DNA of 64,000 nt, taken from contig NZ_JACFPL010000002.1 of assembly GCF_016102005.1 (NCBI RefSeq), positions 496,001-560,000 on the forward strand. Reading direction: 5' to 3'. Below, in pieces: positions 9,461 to 19,412 of this stretch. Each line of letters begins with the position of its first letter. Within the stretch, counting starts at the first letter, position 1. A program made the translations under genes and the position numbers. The notes under the pieces were generated by a model. The model searched no databases and was not told the origin of the DNA. It saw only the letters and a list, made by a program, of their open reading frames with translations. Origin of the DNA: Bifidobacterium choladohabitans (GTDB lineage: Bacteria > Actinomycetota > Actinomycetes > Actinomycetales > Bifidobacteriaceae).

Positions 9461-10588
9461 TCAGCAGACCTTCCACATCCAATCGTGCGGATCCTCGATC
9501 TCGCCCAGCTGGATGCCCAGGAGCTCGTTGCGCAGGTCCATGGTGACCTTGCCTGAACCACCGTCGGCCACCTGGACGTCGAAGTTCTCGGACTTGAAGC
9601 GCCCGATCGGGGTGATGATGGCAGCGGTCCCGCAGGCGAACACCTCGGTGACCTCGCCGGAGCGGATGTCGTCCAGCAGGGTGTCCAGACGGATCATGGT
9701 CTCCACCACGTCACGACCGTGGTCCTGGGCCAGGGCGATCAGGGAGTTGCGGGTGACGCCGGGCAGAATGGTCCCGGTCAGGCTGGGGGTCTCCAGGTGG
9801 CCGTCCTTGTGGACGGTGAACATGTTCATGCCGCCCAGCTCCTCCAGGTAGGTCTTGGTGGCCGCGTCGACGAAACAGACCTGCTCGCAGCCATGCTCGG
9901 CACCTCGGTTCTCACCAAGCAGGGAGGCCGCATAGTTGCCGCCGCACTTGGCGAAGCCGGTGCCGCCGGGGCCGGTGCGGAACCACTTGTCCTCCACCCA
10001 GATGCTGACCGGCTTGACACCGCCGGCGAAGTATGGTCCCGAGGGCGAGGCGATGACGCAATAATCCACTGCATGCGGGGCGCGCACGCCCAGGAAGGGT
10101 TCGGAGGCGAACATGTAGGGGCGCATATAAAGCGTGTATTCACGCCTCCTGGGCACCCAGGCCGCGTCACGGCGAACCAGGGCCGCGACCGATCCTAGGA
10201 AGTCATCGGGCTCCAGCGGGGGCAGGGCCAGACGCTTGGCTGAGTTGTAGAAGCGCTGGGCGTTGGCATCGGGCCGGAAGAGCCAGATGGAGCCGTCGTC
10301 GTGGTAGTAGGCCTTGAGCCCCTCGAAGGCCTCCTGGGCGTAGTGAAGCACCGAGGCCCCCGGATCCAGGCTGATCGGTCCGTAGGGCTCAACCCTGCGA
10401 TCCTTCCAGCCGTCATCCGAAGTCCATCCCATGTGGGTCATGTTGTCGGAGAAGAGCTGGCCGAAGGCGGGCTTGTCAATCAGCCGGGCACGTTCCTCGT
10501 CAGAGGCGGGATGATCGTTGGGAATGACCTTGAAAGCGTCCGCCAACTCATTGAGTGCCTTCGGGTCGTGATGTGATTGCTCTGCCAT
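9461..10588 (-). CDS. ilvE: branched-chain amino acid aminotransferase
   Basis: This fold-type IV PLP aminotransferase of 375 residues matches the long actinobacterial IlvE form. The PLP lysine is Lys214 in GFAKCGGNYA, and the substrate-cofactor loop GVTRNSLIALA and ACGTAAIITPI near the C-terminus are family signatures. It catalyses the last step of Leu, Ile and Val synthesis. ATG 10588 has only a weak AGAAG upstream. The leader from the rplY terminator to the start (about 130 bases) contains no clear T-box or leader peptide. The gene is monocistronic by position. Confidence 0.95.
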   Translation of the reverse strand: MAEQSHHDPKALNELADAFKVIPNDHPASDEERARLIDKPAFGQLFSDNMTHMGWTSDDGWKDRRVEPYGPISLDPGASVLHYAQEAFEGLKAYYHDDGSIWLFRPDANAQRFYNSAKRLALPPLEPDDFLGSVAALVRRDAAWVPRRREYTLYMRPYMFASEPFLGVRAPHAVDYCVIASPSGPYFAGGVKPVSIWVEDKWFRTGPGGTGFAKCGGNYAASLLGENRGAEHGCEQVCFVDAATKTYLEELGGMNMFTVHKDGHLETPSLTGTILPGVTRNSLIALAQDHGRDVVETMIRLDTLLDDIRSGEVTEVFACGTAAIITPIGRFKSENFDVQVADGGSGKVTMDLRNELLGIQLGEIEDPHDWMWKVC

Positions 10589-10720
10589 TGTCTACCACTT
10601 CTTCTTGCTACTGTATTTGGTTGCTCGGGTGCAATGCTTATGGCGATGCCCGGTACCCGAACTATCGCATAGGCAGGCGCCGACCTGTTCATCCCATTTC
10701 GCATAGTGACCGTCATACGC

Positions 10721-10756
10721 AAAAAGGCCACAGGATCCTGATGATCCCATGGCCTT
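10721..10756 (-). terminator. rho-independent terminator of rplY
   Basis: On the minus strand AAGGCCATGGGATC pairs with GATCCTGTGGCCTT and runs into TTTTT. It lies 20 bases after the rplY stop and separates it from ilvE. Confidence 0.85.
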
Positions 10757-10775
10757 GTAGAGCGGAACCCTGGGT

Positions 10776-11399
10776 TCACTCGCTCTGGGCGTCGGCCTCC
10801 GGAGCGGCTTCCGCATCGGCCTGCTCGGTCTCCTCGGTGGGGGTCTCCAGGCTCTCCTCCTTGGGGATCTCGACAGAGACGATGGATTCCTCCATATCGT
10901 CGATGACCAGCTCCGAGCCCTCGGGCAGCTTGATGTCCTTGGCCAGGATCTTATCGCCCTCGGCCAGGCCCTCCACGCTGATGTCGATGCGCTCGGGCAG
11001 GTTGGACACATCGGCCCGGACCTGCAGGTTCTGGGTGTCGATCAGGGCCACGGCGGCGCCCTTGGTCTCGCCGCTGACGAAGACAGGCACCTCCACAGTG
11101 ACCTTCTCGCCGGCACGGACCTCATAGAAGTCGATGTGCTCCACCTGGCGCTTGACCGGGTTGCGCTGCACGTCCTTGACCACGGCGGTCTTGGTCTGCC
11201 CGCCGAAGCTGATGGAGAAAAGGGCGTTGGCGCGGCGCAGGGCCAGTGTGGTCTCGCGCATAGGCAGCTTGATGTAGTCGGGCTGGGCGCCGCCGGCGTA
11301 GATGGTGGCGGGAATCTGCTGGGCCACGCGCATGCGGCGTGCCGCTCCCTTGCCGAATTGGTCGCGGACTTCGCCCTCGAGCTTAATTGTGTTGGCCAT
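10776..11399 (-). CDS. rplY: 50S ribosomal protein L25/general stress protein Ctc
   Basis: The 207-residue protein has an N-terminal 5S rRNA-binding L25 domain (about residues 1-95, KLEGEVRDQFGKGAARRMR) and a C-terminal TL5/CTC beta domain. It ends in an acidic Glu/Ala-rich tail. I set the start at ATG 11399, which has AAGGAAG upstream and matches the family N-terminus; the reading frame extends 49 codons further but without support. The 5' region is structured (see 11400-11560). Confidence 0.93.
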   Translation of the reverse strand: MANTIKLEGEVRDQFGKGAARRMRVAQQIPATIYAGGAQPDYIKLPMRETTLALRRANALFSISFGGQTKTAVVKDVQRNPVKRQVEHIDFYEVRAGEKVTVEVPVFVSGETKGAAVALIDTQNLQVRADVSNLPERIDISVEGLAEGDKILAKDIKLPEGSELVIDDMEESIVSVEIPKEESLETPTEETEQADAEAAPEADAQSE

Positions 11400-11560
11400 G
11401 TTGGCTTCCTTCCTTGTCTGGTTCCTCAAGACCGACCTGGGCCGGTCCTGGCGCATCGCCGCGTCGGATTCCGGACCGCCCATAAGGAATGGCCGCCGAT
11501 GATCCAGCCGAGTCGATAACGGAGGCCGTGAAGCCTCCCTCGCCAAAGCAACGTGCCCAC
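11400..11560 (-). promoter_or_regulatory. structured 5' leader of rplY
   Basis: On the minus strand GCTAAAGT (about 11558-11565) is a possible -10 region. It is followed by a perfect hairpin, GGAGGC-6 nt-GCCTCC (11521-11538), and a second stem built on GACCGG/CGGTC near 11430-11450. This may be an autoregulatory leader, but no known rplY leader family is recognised. Confidence 0.3.
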
Positions 11561-11634
11561 TTTAGCACCGGGCCCGCCCTTCTCCAAGTAGGCGGCTATT
11601 CTGGACATATCCCGCGATTATTGAAGGAGACAAC

Positions 11635-13656
11635 GTGTCGTTACTAGCATCGGTCAAATCTTTTGTGGCACACCAGGTGGGTCATGGGGAGGGACCGACT
11701 GGCGAGGAGAATGAGGATCCGTCGCAGGCTACCCCCCGGGCCGCCGAGGAGTCACTCGCCCTGCCCAACACGCATTTCTGGTCTGCCGATTACGCCACCA
11801 CCACGCGCATGGATCCGGCCTCGGGACTGCTTTCGGCCACCACCGCCGGCATGGGACCGGTGCCAGACGACATGACCGTCTATGACATCTACGCCGACCG
11901 GGCCCGCCGCACCCCCGATCAGCCGGTTCTGCACTTTGTGGAGAACGGCAGCTGGACCTACCGGACCGGCCGGGAGATCCTGCACGACATCAGGACCACC
12001 GCCAAGGGCTTCCTGCACTACGGGCTGAAGAAGGGCGATGCCGTGGCCTTCATGTGCAGGACCAGCTACGAGTGGGACATCGTGGATGCCGCGGTCCTGT
12101 CCATCGGCGGGGTCATCGCCACCATCTACGACACCGATTCGGCCGAGCAGATCCGATTCATCGTCAACAACTCCGATGCCAGGCTGCTGGTGGTGCAGAC
12201 CGCTGAGATGCGGGCCAAGGCCGAGGGGGCCGACAAGGAGTGCCCCACCCTGGAGCGGATCGCCTGCCTGGAGTCCGGGGCCCTGCAGGAGCTGCAGGCC
12301 TACGGGGAGTCGGTCAGCGACGCCGAGCTTGACGAGCGGATCAACTCCATCCATAAGACCGACCTATGCTCCATCGTCTACACCTCGGGTTCCACAGCGG
12401 CGCCCAAGGGCGTGGAGATGACCCATGAGCATTACTGCCAGCTGGCCAGGAACCTGAACGCCTTCATCCCCAATCTGACCCACGACCCGGATGGATCCAT
12501 CCTGCTCTTCCTGCCCCAGGCCCACACCTTCGCCCGGGCCATCAGCTACGGGGTCGTCTACGGGACCATGCATGTGTACATCTCCTCCGGACTGGCCACC
12601 CTGCTGTCCGACCTGCAGGAGTCCAAGCCCACGGTCATCATCGGCGTGCCCAGGGTTTTCGAGAAGGTCTACAACGCCGCCTCCCAGAAGGCCGGGCACG
12701 GCATCAAGGGCAGAATCTTCAACGGGGCTGCACGGGCGGCTCGCGCCTACATGGAGGACATCTCACGCCAGGGCTGGCCGACCAGGCGCAGCGCCCTGCG
12801 GCGTGCTCTCTACGACCCGCTGGTCTATTCTTCTTTGCGCCAGGTCCTGGGCGGACGGGCCAAGTGGATCGTCTCAGGAGGCGCTCCCCTGGACCCGGAG
12901 CTGCTGGGGTTCTTCCGCGGATCCAATGTCCCGGTCTATGAGGGCTACGGCCTGACCGAGACCACTGCACCCTGCGCCTTCAACCCCCTGGGCACCCCCT
13001 ACCACAGAGGCTCGGTGGGCATCCCCTTCCCGGGATTCACCATCCGCATCGCCTCGGACGGCGAGGTGCAGATCAAGGGTGTCTGCGTATTCCACCGCTA
13101 CCACAAGAACGAGGAGGCCACCCGCGATTCCTTCACCGAGGACGGCTGGTACGCCACAGGTGACCTGGGGCGGCTCTCCCGTGACGGGTTCCTCTTCCTG
13201 ACCGGGCGCAAGAAGGATCTGATCATCACCGCCGGCGGCAAGAACGTCTCCCCCAGGCCCATCGAGGAGGTCATCGAGCGTTCCGAGATCGTCTCCCAGG
13301 CCCTGGTTCTGGGCGATAAGCGGCCCTTCATCTCGGCCCTGGTCACCCTGAACGAGTCCGCCCTGCGGCCCTGGCTGGCCTCCAAGGGACTGGATCGCAA
13401 CATGTCCCTGCAGGAGGCGGCACAGAACGCCGTGGTCCGGGCCGAAGTCCAAGGGTACGTGGACCGGGCCAATGAGGGCGTCTCCCGGGCTGAGTCGGTG
13501 CGCAAGTTCATCATCCTGCCCGAGGAGTTCACCCAGGACAACGGGCTGATGACACCTTCGATGAAGGTCATCCGGCCCAAGGTCATCGAGCGTTACGCCG
13601 ACCTGCTGAACAGCCGGATGTACACGGCCAAGCGCACCCCGGCGCCCCGCCGCTGA
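11635..13656 (+). CDS. long-chain fatty acid-CoA ligase (AMP-forming, FadD15-like)
   Basis: The 673-residue adenylate-forming enzyme has the P-loop YTSGSTAAPKG at residues 249-259, the A5 motif YEGYGLTETT, and the A7/A8 region WYATGDLGRL followed by GRKKDLIITAGGKNVSP. It activates fatty acids as acyl-AMP and then acyl-CoA. An acyl-CoA role in lipid remodelling or exogenous fatty acid use is likely; no beta-oxidation genes are nearby. The GTG start at 11635 is backed by GAAGGAGA. The first 40 residues are polar and low in complexity, probably a flexible leader. It converges on era with only six bases between. Confidence 0.88.
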   Translation: MSLLASVKSFVAHQVGHGEGPTGEENEDPSQATPRAAEESLALPNTHFWSADYATTTRMDPASGLLSATTAGMGPVPDDMTVYDIYADRARRTPDQPVLHFVENGSWTYRTGREILHDIRTTAKGFLHYGLKKGDAVAFMCRTSYEWDIVDAAVLSIGGVIATIYDTDSAEQIRFIVNNSDARLLVVQTAEMRAKAEGADKECPTLERIACLESGALQELQAYGESVSDAELDERINSIHKTDLCSIVYTSGSTAAPKGVEMTHEHYCQLARNLNAFIPNLTHDPDGSILLFLPQAHTFARAISYGVVYGTMHVYISSGLATLLSDLQESKPTVIIGVPRVFEKVYNAASQKAGHGIKGRIFNGAARAARAYMEDISRQGWPTRRSALRRALYDPLVYSSLRQVLGGRAKWIVSGGAPLDPELLGFFRGSNVPVYEGYGLTETTAPCAFNPLGTPYHRGSVGIPFPGFTIRIASDGEVQIKGVCVFHRYHKNEEATRDSFTEDGWYATGDLGRLSRDGFLFLTGRKKDLIITAGGKNVSPRPIEEVIERSEIVSQALVLGDKRPFISALVTLNESALRPWLASKGLDRNMSLQEAAQNAVVRAEVQGYVDRANEGVSRAESVRKFIILPEEFTQDNGLMTPSMKVIRPKVIERYADLLNSRMYTAKRTPAPRR

Positions 13657-13662
13657 ACAGGA

Positions 13663-14616
13663 TCAGAACCCCAGGCGCTCCAGCTGCTTGGGGTCGGTCT
13701 GCCAGTTGCGGGCCACCTTGACGTGCAGATCCAACCGGACCTTGCGACCCATGGTCCGGTTGACGGCGGTGCGCAGCTTCTTCTTCACCCGCACCAGGTG
13801 CTCGGCCCCACGCCCGATGACGATGGGCTTCTGGGAGTCGCGCTCCACATAAATACCTATATGGACCGTATCGCGCCCGCCCTCCGGATCCGGCTCGATG
13901 GACTCCACGCGGACGGCCAGGGAGTGGGGCAGCTCGTCGTCGAGCTCCTCCAGATAGGCTCCGCGGACCATCTCGGCGATCATATCCTCAGGGCGCTCCT
14001 CGGTCAGCTGGTCGTCGGGATAGAGCTGAGGTCCCTCGGGCATGGCATCGATCAAAACCTGTGCCACCTCGTCCACGTTATCAGCCTCCAGGGCACTGAC
14101 CGGAACAATCTGGGAGAAGTCGGCAAAGGCACCAATCTCCAAGAGCTTGTCCACCAGCTGGCCCTTGTCCAATTGGTCGATTTTGGTCACTACGGCAATC
14201 AGGGGCTTCCGCCAGATCCATTTGCCGTCCTTGTCCTTGCGGGCGAAGTCGGACCGTAGCCGACTGAGAATGCGGCGGTCTCCGGGGCCGATGGCCTGGT
14301 CGGCGGGCAGCAGAAACGCAATGGCGTCCACGTCCGACAGGGAGGCCTCGACCACGTCGTTGAGCCGTTGGCCCAGCAGGGTGCGCGGACGGTGGATGCC
14401 CGGGGTATCCACCAGGACCACCTGGGCCTCAGGGCGGGTCATAATCCCCCGGATGGCCTTGCGGGTGGTCTCCGGCCGGGAGGAGGCGATGGCGATGGGC
14501 CTGCCAACCAGGGCGTTCATGAGGGTGGACTTGCCCACATTGGGCCGGCCCACTACTGCCACAAACCCCGATCGGTGGACCGGCACCTTGGCGTCGCTGT
14601 GTTCTTCCTTGGTCAT
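13663..14616 (-). CDS. era: GTPase Era, 16S rRNA maturation factor
   Basis: The GTPase motifs are in order: G1 GRPNVGKST at residues 23-31, DTPGI, and TKID. A C-terminal KH domain carries GRGAEHLVRVKKKLR. The length of 317 is normal. Era binds the 3' end of 16S rRNA and times 30S maturation. Its ATG overlaps the stop of the upstream CBS-domain gene (ATGA), making it the last gene of the operon that begins at rsmE or phoH. Confidence 0.96.
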   Translation of the reverse strand: MTKEEHSDAKVPVHRSGFVAVVGRPNVGKSTLMNALVGRPIAIASSRPETTRKAIRGIMTRPEAQVVLVDTPGIHRPRTLLGQRLNDVVEASLSDVDAIAFLLPADQAIGPGDRRILSRLRSDFARKDKDGKWIWRKPLIAVVTKIDQLDKGQLVDKLLEIGAFADFSQIVPVSALEADNVDEVAQVLIDAMPEGPQLYPDDQLTEERPEDMIAEMVRGAYLEELDDELPHSLAVRVESIEPDPEGGRDTVHIGIYVERDSQKPIVIGRGAEHLVRVKKKLRTAVNRTMGRKVRLDLHVKVARNWQTDPKQLERLGF

Positions 14617-16025
14617 GAATTCTCCTGACTGTCCTGCTCGGGTTGTTCCCCGTCGGTCTGTTGGTCTTCCTGCTCCACACCGTCCTCCAGGGCGATGCTG
14701 GATCCGTTGGCCGGCTCGACCACGATGGTGGCGATTTTCTTGCGGCGGCCAACCGCTTCGCCCGCAGTCAGCCTGATTCCCCGGGTCACCGCCGATGAGC
14801 CTGAGACCGGCACGGAACCCAGCAGCTTGGTCAGCAGGCCGTAGACCGTATCCACATCGTCCTCGTCGATGGTTATCTCGTAGAGCTCCTCCAGGTCGGC
14901 GATGGGCGTGCGGACCGGCAGCTGCCAGGTATGCGGGCCGATCTGCTTGGGCTCGTCGTGCTGGACCCGGTCATGCTCGTCCTCCAGCTCTCCCACGATC
15001 TGCTCGATGGCGTCCTCAATGGTGACCAGGCCTGCGATGCCCCCGTACTCGTCCACAACCACGGCCAGGTGGTGGCGGGAGCGCTGCATGTAGTGGAAGA
15101 GGTCGTCCACCGGCTTGGACTCAGGCACCAGAACGGGCCGACGGATGATGGAGGCGACCGATCTGTCGCCCTTATGGCTGAAGGCCAGGGCCCGGACCAC
15201 ATCCTTCAGGTAGACGATGCCGACCAGGTCATCCACGTCCTCCCCAATGGCGGGTATACGGGAAAATCCCGACCGGGAGAAGAGCTTCAGGGCCGAATCG
15301 AGACTGGCGTCTTTGGAGATGCAGATCATGTCGGTGCGAGGGACCATGATCTCTCGGGTCAGCGTGGTCGACAGGGTCAGCACGTTCTTCAGCATCTCGG
15401 AGATCTCCGGATCGAAGGCGCCGGCCTCCACCAGCTGGTCGACCATGGCACGACCCTGCTCGATCTGGATCTTCTCCAGCTCCTCGTCGTCGGAAAGGTC
15501 ACCGCGATGGTTTATGCGGGAACGGGCTTGGGCCTGCCGCCGACGCTTGAAAGGCGTCAGGAGGACAGCCAGCCCGACCAGACGGACGTGCTTGAGCAGT
15601 GCTTCCATGGGCTGGCGGGAGCGGCCATGAGGACCCAGGGTGACGGAGACGGCGGCCACCAGGATGGCCATGACCACTCCGCACAGCAGTTGCTCCCAGA
15701 AGGGCAGGCCGCCAAGAGCAGCCATGCAGGCCACCAGGACGCCGACCATGATGTCGCAGATGATGCGGAAAAAGGCACAGGCGCTTCCGGTCACCTGCCG
15801 TTGGGAAATCAGGCTCTGGGCCCGGTGGATGCGGTCAATCCGCTTCATCCTGGAGAACTGGCTGAGTTCCTGGTCGGTCTGCAGGCCCAGGATCAAATTG
15901 TTGAGACTGGATCGGGTCACCCGGTTGAGCGCCCCCTGGGCCTCGGCAAGCGCCAGGGAGAGCACGACCAGGGCGATGACGGCCAGAGCCATGACCACCA
16001 GGGCGGCGATGGTCCGCTCACTCAT
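14613..16025 (-). CDS. CNNM/HlyC-CorC family membrane protein with CBS pair
   Basis: The 470-residue protein has an N-terminal membrane domain with about three to four hydrophobic segments (first at residues 7-28). A CBS pair around residues 210-330 includes [19 protein letters not shown] and [18 protein letters not shown] CorC_HlyC transporter-associated domain follows, and the tail is Glu/Gln-rich. Family members are linked to Mg2+ or Co2+ efflux. I placed the start at ATG 16025, eight bases inside the end of ybeY. The membrane part diverges from canonical DUF21, so the transport role is inferred. Confidence 0.85.
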   Translation of the reverse strand: MSERTIAALVVMALAVIALVVLSLALAEAQGALNRVTRSSLNNLILGLQTDQELSQFSRMKRIDRIHRAQSLISQRQVTGSACAFFRIICDIMVGVLVACMAALGGLPFWEQLLCGVVMAILVAAVSVTLGPHGRSRQPMEALLKHVRLVGLAVLLTPFKRRRQAQARSRINHRGDLSDDEELEKIQIEQGRAMVDQLVEAGAFDPEISEMLKNVLTLSTTLTREIMVPRTDMICISKDASLDSALKLFSRSGFSRIPAIGEDVDDLVGIVYLKDVVRALAFSHKGDRSVASIIRRPVLVPESKPVDDLFHYMQRSRHHLAVVVDEYGGIAGLVTIEDAIEQIVGELEDEHDRVQHDEPKQIGPHTWQLPVRTPIADLEELYEITIDEDDVDTVYGLLTKLLGSVPVSGSSAVTRGIRLTAGEAVGRRKKIATIVVEPANGSSIALEDGVEQEDQQTDGEQPEQDSQENS

Positions 16026-16572
16026 GGGATCTGCCTCTCCGGTGGGCATCACGGCCGTACCGCTCGTAGATTTCCAGCGCATTGGTGGCCCCGGCCGGCA
16101 GCGCGGCATCCGCAATGGGCCCCTGGCGCAGCGCCAGGAAGGTCAGCAGGAGTTGGCGCTGCAGTCCGAACATCTGCGCCTCCTGCTCCCTGCTGGCATG
16201 GTCGTATCCCAGCAGGTGCAGGGTGCCATGGATGGCCAGCAGCAGCATCTCCTCCATGGTGGAATGACCGGCAGCCAGAGCCTGCTGTGCCGCCACCCAG
16301 GGGCAGATGACGATGTCGCCCAGGATGCCCTCCTGCCGATGGTTCTCGTCCCCGGGGCGCAGCTCGTCCATGGGAAAGCTCATGACATCGGTTGGCCCGG
16401 CCAGGTTCATCCAGCGCTCGTGCAGCACCGCCATGGGCTCGGGATCATTGAAGATGATGGTCATGTCGGACTGGGTGCTCACCCGCATCTGGTCCAGCAC
16501 CCACACACCCAGGTCGGAGAAGGTCTTGGCGTCGATCAGCCACTGGGTCTCGTTGGTCACTTCTACGCTCAT
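16018..16572 (-). CDS. ybeY: endoribonuclease YbeY
   Basis: The metal site [11 protein letters not shown] places His115, His119 and His125, the three zinc ligands of YbeY. The protein processes the 16S rRNA 3' end and takes part in late ribosome quality control. At 184 residues it is a typical actinobacterial length. It overlaps phoH by ATGA and the CBS-domain gene by eight bases, so the three are translationally coupled. Confidence 0.95.
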   Translation of the reverse strand: MSVEVTNETQWLIDAKTFSDLGVWVLDQMRVSTQSDMTIIFNDPEPMAVLHERWMNLAGPTDVMSFPMDELRPGDENHRQEGILGDIVICPWVAAQQALAAGHSTMEEMLLLAIHGTLHLLGYDHASREQEAQMFGLQRQLLLTFLALRQGPIADAALPAGATNALEIYERYGRDAHRRGRSHE

Positions 16573-17753
16573 GCCTGCTCCCGTCCCCGGTTGCGGGCTT
16601 GATCGGCACGGTCGTAGGCCCGGACAATCTGCCCGACCAGCCGATTGCGCACCACGTCGGCCGCCTGCAGGTGTACGAAGGCAATATCGTCGATGCCGTG
16701 CAGCACCTGTTCGATGGTGGCCAGACCGGATGCAGGCCCGCCCAGATCCACCTGGGTGACGTCGCCGGTGATGACCATCTTGGTGTTGAAGCCCAGACGG
16801 GTCAGGAACATCTTCATCTGCCTGCGGGTGGTGTTCTGCGCCTCATCCAGGATGACGAAGGCATCGTTCAGGGTGCGCCCGCGCATGTAGGCCAGCGGAG
16901 CCACCTCAATGGTCTCATCGGCCAGAAGTCGGTGGAACCGCGAGGTGCCCAGCATGTCAGCCAGGGCATCGTAGAGGGGCCGCAGATAGGGATCGACCTT
17001 CTCATTGAGGGTGCCGGGCAGGAAGCCCAGGCTCTCTCCCGCCTCCACGGCAGGCCTGGTCAGAATGATTCGCCCGATGCGCCCGGCCCGGAATTCCTGA
17101 ACGGCCTTGGCCACCGCCAGATAGGTCTTGCCTGTGCCGGCCGGACCGATGCCGAAGGTGATGGTATGCGTTTCAATGGCCGCCACATAGGCGGACTGGC
17201 CAGCCGTCTTGGGCCTGATCGGACCCTTGGAGGCCTGGGTCAGGGGGCGGCGACGAACTGCAGCAGGAGCTGCCTGACCCGGATACTTGGTGTCTTCTAT
17301 GGCCTTGGCCCTCTCCGGCTCTGCAATGGCTCTTCCCCGATGATTGCGGTCTACAGAAGTACTGTCTGTCGTATTGCGATCCTGCGATTTGTAGTTTACG
17401 AAGGTTTGGTATGGCGTATTGCTGCCCGTGATTTTTTGCTCTGCTGGACGGGAGTAATCGGCTGCGTCGACGGCCCCCAAGCGACGGTGATCCAGTATTC
17501 GCCCCACCTGATCGGCATCCAGGGGAACCTGATCGGCGGTCTGCATGAGTTCGGTCAGCAGGTCCCGGATCTGGGCCGCCTGAACATCGCCCTTCCGGTC
17601 CTGGGCCCGCAGCACGATCCGGTTGCCCCGAACCAGGATGGATACTGCCGGGAAGGCGCGCTCGATCCTGTCGATGACTGCATCCTCCGGCCCCAGCACC
17701 TGAACCGGGTCGATCCCCTCCGGAATCTCCAGGGTTCGCGTAGTTACCGCCAC
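16569..17753 (-). CDS. phoH: PhoH-like ATPase
   Basis: The C-terminal half is a canonical PhoH P-loop ATPase: Walker A GPAGTGKT at residues 203-210, the [21 protein letters not shown] stretch, and Walker [10 protein letters not shown]. The N-terminus (about 20-90) looks like the single-strand nucleic acid-binding domain usually paired with it. Between them, residues about 98-165 are a polar linker ([10 protein letters not shown] onward) with more AT-rich coding DNA than its surroundings, making the protein about 50 residues longer than common PhoH-like proteins. Placement before ybeY suggests a role in RNA metabolism; the biochemical activity is not settled. Confidence 0.92.
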   Translation of the reverse strand: MAVTTRTLEIPEGIDPVQVLGPEDAVIDRIERAFPAVSILVRGNRIVLRAQDRKGDVQAAQIRDLLTELMQTADQVPLDADQVGRILDHRRLGAVDAADYSRPAEQKITGSNTPYQTFVNYKSQDRNTTDSTSVDRNHRGRAIAEPERAKAIEDTKYPGQAAPAAVRRRPLTQASKGPIRPKTAGQSAYVAAIETHTITFGIGPAGTGKTYLAVAKAVQEFRAGRIGRIILTRPAVEAGESLGFLPGTLNEKVDPYLRPLYDALADMLGTSRFHRLLADETIEVAPLAYMRGRTLNDAFVILDEAQNTTRRQMKMFLTRLGFNTKMVITGDVTQVDLGGPASGLATIEQVLHGIDDIAFVHLQAADVVRNRLVGQIVRAYDRADQARNRGREQA

Positions 17754-17793
17754 GGGTTCACTTCCTGCACGATGACGATGGTGAACATGAGCC

Positions 17794-18141
17794 TCACTCG
17801 GGCAGCACCTGTCCGGTCAGGACATGGGCGTGGACATGGAAGACCGATTGGCCGGCATCCTCCCCCGTGTTGAAGATCAGTCGGTAGGCTCCGTGGAAGT
17901 CCTGGTCGGCGATCTGCTGCGCCACCTGGACGATGTGGGCCAGAGTCTCAGGATCAGCCTTGGCCAGTTCGGCCACCGATGCGTAGTGGCGGCGCGGGAC
18001 GATCAGGACATGGACGGCGGCCTTGGGGTTGGCATCCTTGAAAGCATAGACGGTCTCATCCTCATAGACCTTCTCGCTGGGGACCTCCCCTGCCACGATT
18101 CTGCAGAAAATGCAGTCCTCCTGTCGATCGTCATCGCTCAT
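17794..18141 (-). CDS. HIT family nucleotide-binding protein (HinT-like)
   Basis: The 115-residue protein begins [13 protein letters not shown] and ends with the histidine triad HVHAHVL, the motif that cleaves AMP-lysine or AMP-amine phosphoramidates. The two early cysteines are a common metal-binding embellishment. ATG 18141 is preferred because AAGGAG sits six bases upstream; the GTG at 18147 would overlap that ribosome-binding site. It lies between rsmE and phoH, about 40 bases from phoH, probably in one transcript. Confidence 0.92.
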   Translation of the reverse strand: MSDDDRQEDCIFCRIVAGEVPSEKVYEDETVYAFKDANPKAAVHVLIVPRRHYASVAELAKADPETLAHIVQVAQQIADQDFHGAYRLIFNTGEDAGQSVFHVHAHVLTGQVLPE

Positions 18142-18230
18142 GACCACTCCTTACCGTTTGCCGACATGGCTGTTTTTGGCGTTTTCGCTGTTTTCCATCT
18201 TATTGTCGAGGTCGTATATTGCGCGCGACT

Positions 18231-19031
18231 TCATGCGCTAGGCTCAGGGGCTTCGCAGTGCCAACGACCCAGCATGTCCGCCAGCAGGGTCAAAGCCACA
18301 GGTCCGGCAAGAGCGGCCCGGAGGATGTTGCCTCCCAACCGGATCGGCAGAGCCCCCTGCCTCATCATGGCCTGAATCTCCTGATCGGCGATCCCGCCCT
18401 CGGGACCCACAACCACGGCGATCGATGAGCTCGTTCGAAGCTTGTCTGTGCGTTTACGGACCGCATCCCATCCAAGGTCGGCATCCTGGTGAAGGACCAG
18501 GACCAGGCATCCCTGATCAGTCGCCTTCCGGCACCAGGAGGCAAGACCACGGCTGTCCAGCTTGTCCAGCAGTCGAGGACGGTAGGCCCTCCGGCTCTGC
18601 TCAGTGGCTGCATCCAATGTGGCCTGCCAGTGCCGGTCGTTGCGGCCCGGCCTCCATTTGGCTATGGACCGATCAGCCTGCCAAGGCATGACCTGATCCA
18701 CCCCGATCTGCGTGGCCATGTCGATGGCCTGCTCGTCCCTGCCGCCCTTGGCCAGGGCCTGAACAAGAATCAGTTCCTTCTCGGGAGGCGCCTGCCGCCC
18801 CACAGCGGTGACCTCCACCAGGCCGGTCGAGGCGTCCCTTACCAGGGCGCTGATGCGCAGTCCGCCCCCGTCAGAAAGATCCAGCTGGTCCCCATTCTTC
18901 AGCCTCATGGAGCCCAGGGCATGGCGACGAATGTGCTCGGGCAGGGTCAGGCGCCAGCCGGTATGGAGCTCATCGCTGGCCAATGGGGAATCATCGTGGT
19001 CGGGATCCAGCAGGAAGAGGGGTGCGGTCAT
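18231..19031 (-). CDS. rsmE: 16S rRNA m3U1498 methyltransferase
   Basis: The 266-residue protein is a SPOUT-class enzyme with an N-terminal PUA-like domain. Its C-terminal knot carries VVGPEGGIADQEI and LGGNILRAALAGPVAL, the SAM-binding loops of RsmE. It methylates U1498 in the 30S decoding region. No Shine-Dalgarno is visible before ATG 19031, so translation may start on a short or absent leader. It is the likely first gene of the rsmE-HIT-phoH-ybeY-corC-era series. Confidence 0.92.
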   Translation of the reverse strand: MTAPLFLLDPDHDDSPLASDELHTGWRLTLPEHIRRHALGSMRLKNGDQLDLSDGGGLRISALVRDASTGLVEVTAVGRQAPPEKELILVQALAKGGRDEQAIDMATQIGVDQVMPWQADRSIAKWRPGRNDRHWQATLDAATEQSRRAYRPRLLDKLDSRGLASWCRKATDQGCLVLVLHQDADLGWDAVRKRTDKLRTSSSIAVVVGPEGGIADQEIQAMMRQGALPIRLGGNILRAALAGPVALTLLADMLGRWHCEAPEPSA

Positions 19032-19119
19032 GGTGTTAGGCTACAGCCCGCCGCCGAAAAGCACTCACTGCGACGACACGCTCCCCTGATCGCCCAGTGC
19101 ACGATGTCGCCTAAGATGC

Positions 19120-19125
19120 TATGAT
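19120..19125 (+). promoter_or_regulatory. putative -10 of the tRNA-Leu promoter
   Basis: TATGAT stands 25 bases before the mature 5' end. The -35 position has no good match, so this is tentative. Confidence 0.35.
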
Positions 19126-19149
19126 TGTCTCCGTTGCGATTACGCACCT

Positions 19150-19238
19150 GTCCGGGTGGCGGAATGGTAGACGCGCTAGCTTGAGGTGCTAGTGCCTATA
19201 TATATACAGGCGTACGGGTTCAACTCCCGTTCCGGACA
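19150..19238 (+). tRNA. tRNA-Leu, anticodon GAG
   Basis: The acceptor strands GTCCGGG (19150) and TCCGGAC (ending 19237) pair with discriminator A. The D arm is GCG...CGC. The anticodon stem CTAGC/GCTAG encloses TTGAGGT, giving anticodon GAG. The T arm is ACGGG-TTCAACT-CCCGT. It is class II, with a 21-base variable region whose GCCT/AGGC stem caps an unusual alternating TA loop. CCA is not encoded. Confidence 0.95.
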
Positions 19239-19412
19239 CTCGATTCCACATCGTTGGGGGCTTCTACGATTCGTATCTTCCCTGCTTTCCGTATTTGATC
19301 AACATGGCTCTTTCTGACCTGTTATCCACACTCTCCGTCGAAAATGACTCATGTTCGGTTTTCGGTTGCTTTGCCTATGCTGTTGACAGAACCAGAAGGA
19401 GGTATGGCAGAC

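Noticed and set aside
10589-10720. Possible T-box or Leu/Ile/Val leader peptide before ilvE
   Set aside because: The ORF beginning at about 10699 on the minus strand contains several Ile and Val codons but runs on past the ilvE start, and there is no specifier-loop or terminator/antiterminator structure.
19322-19330. TTATCCACA, a consensus DnaA box
   Set aside because: A single copy with no cluster, AT-rich unwinding region or dnaA/dnaN genes nearby, so it is not taken as an origin.
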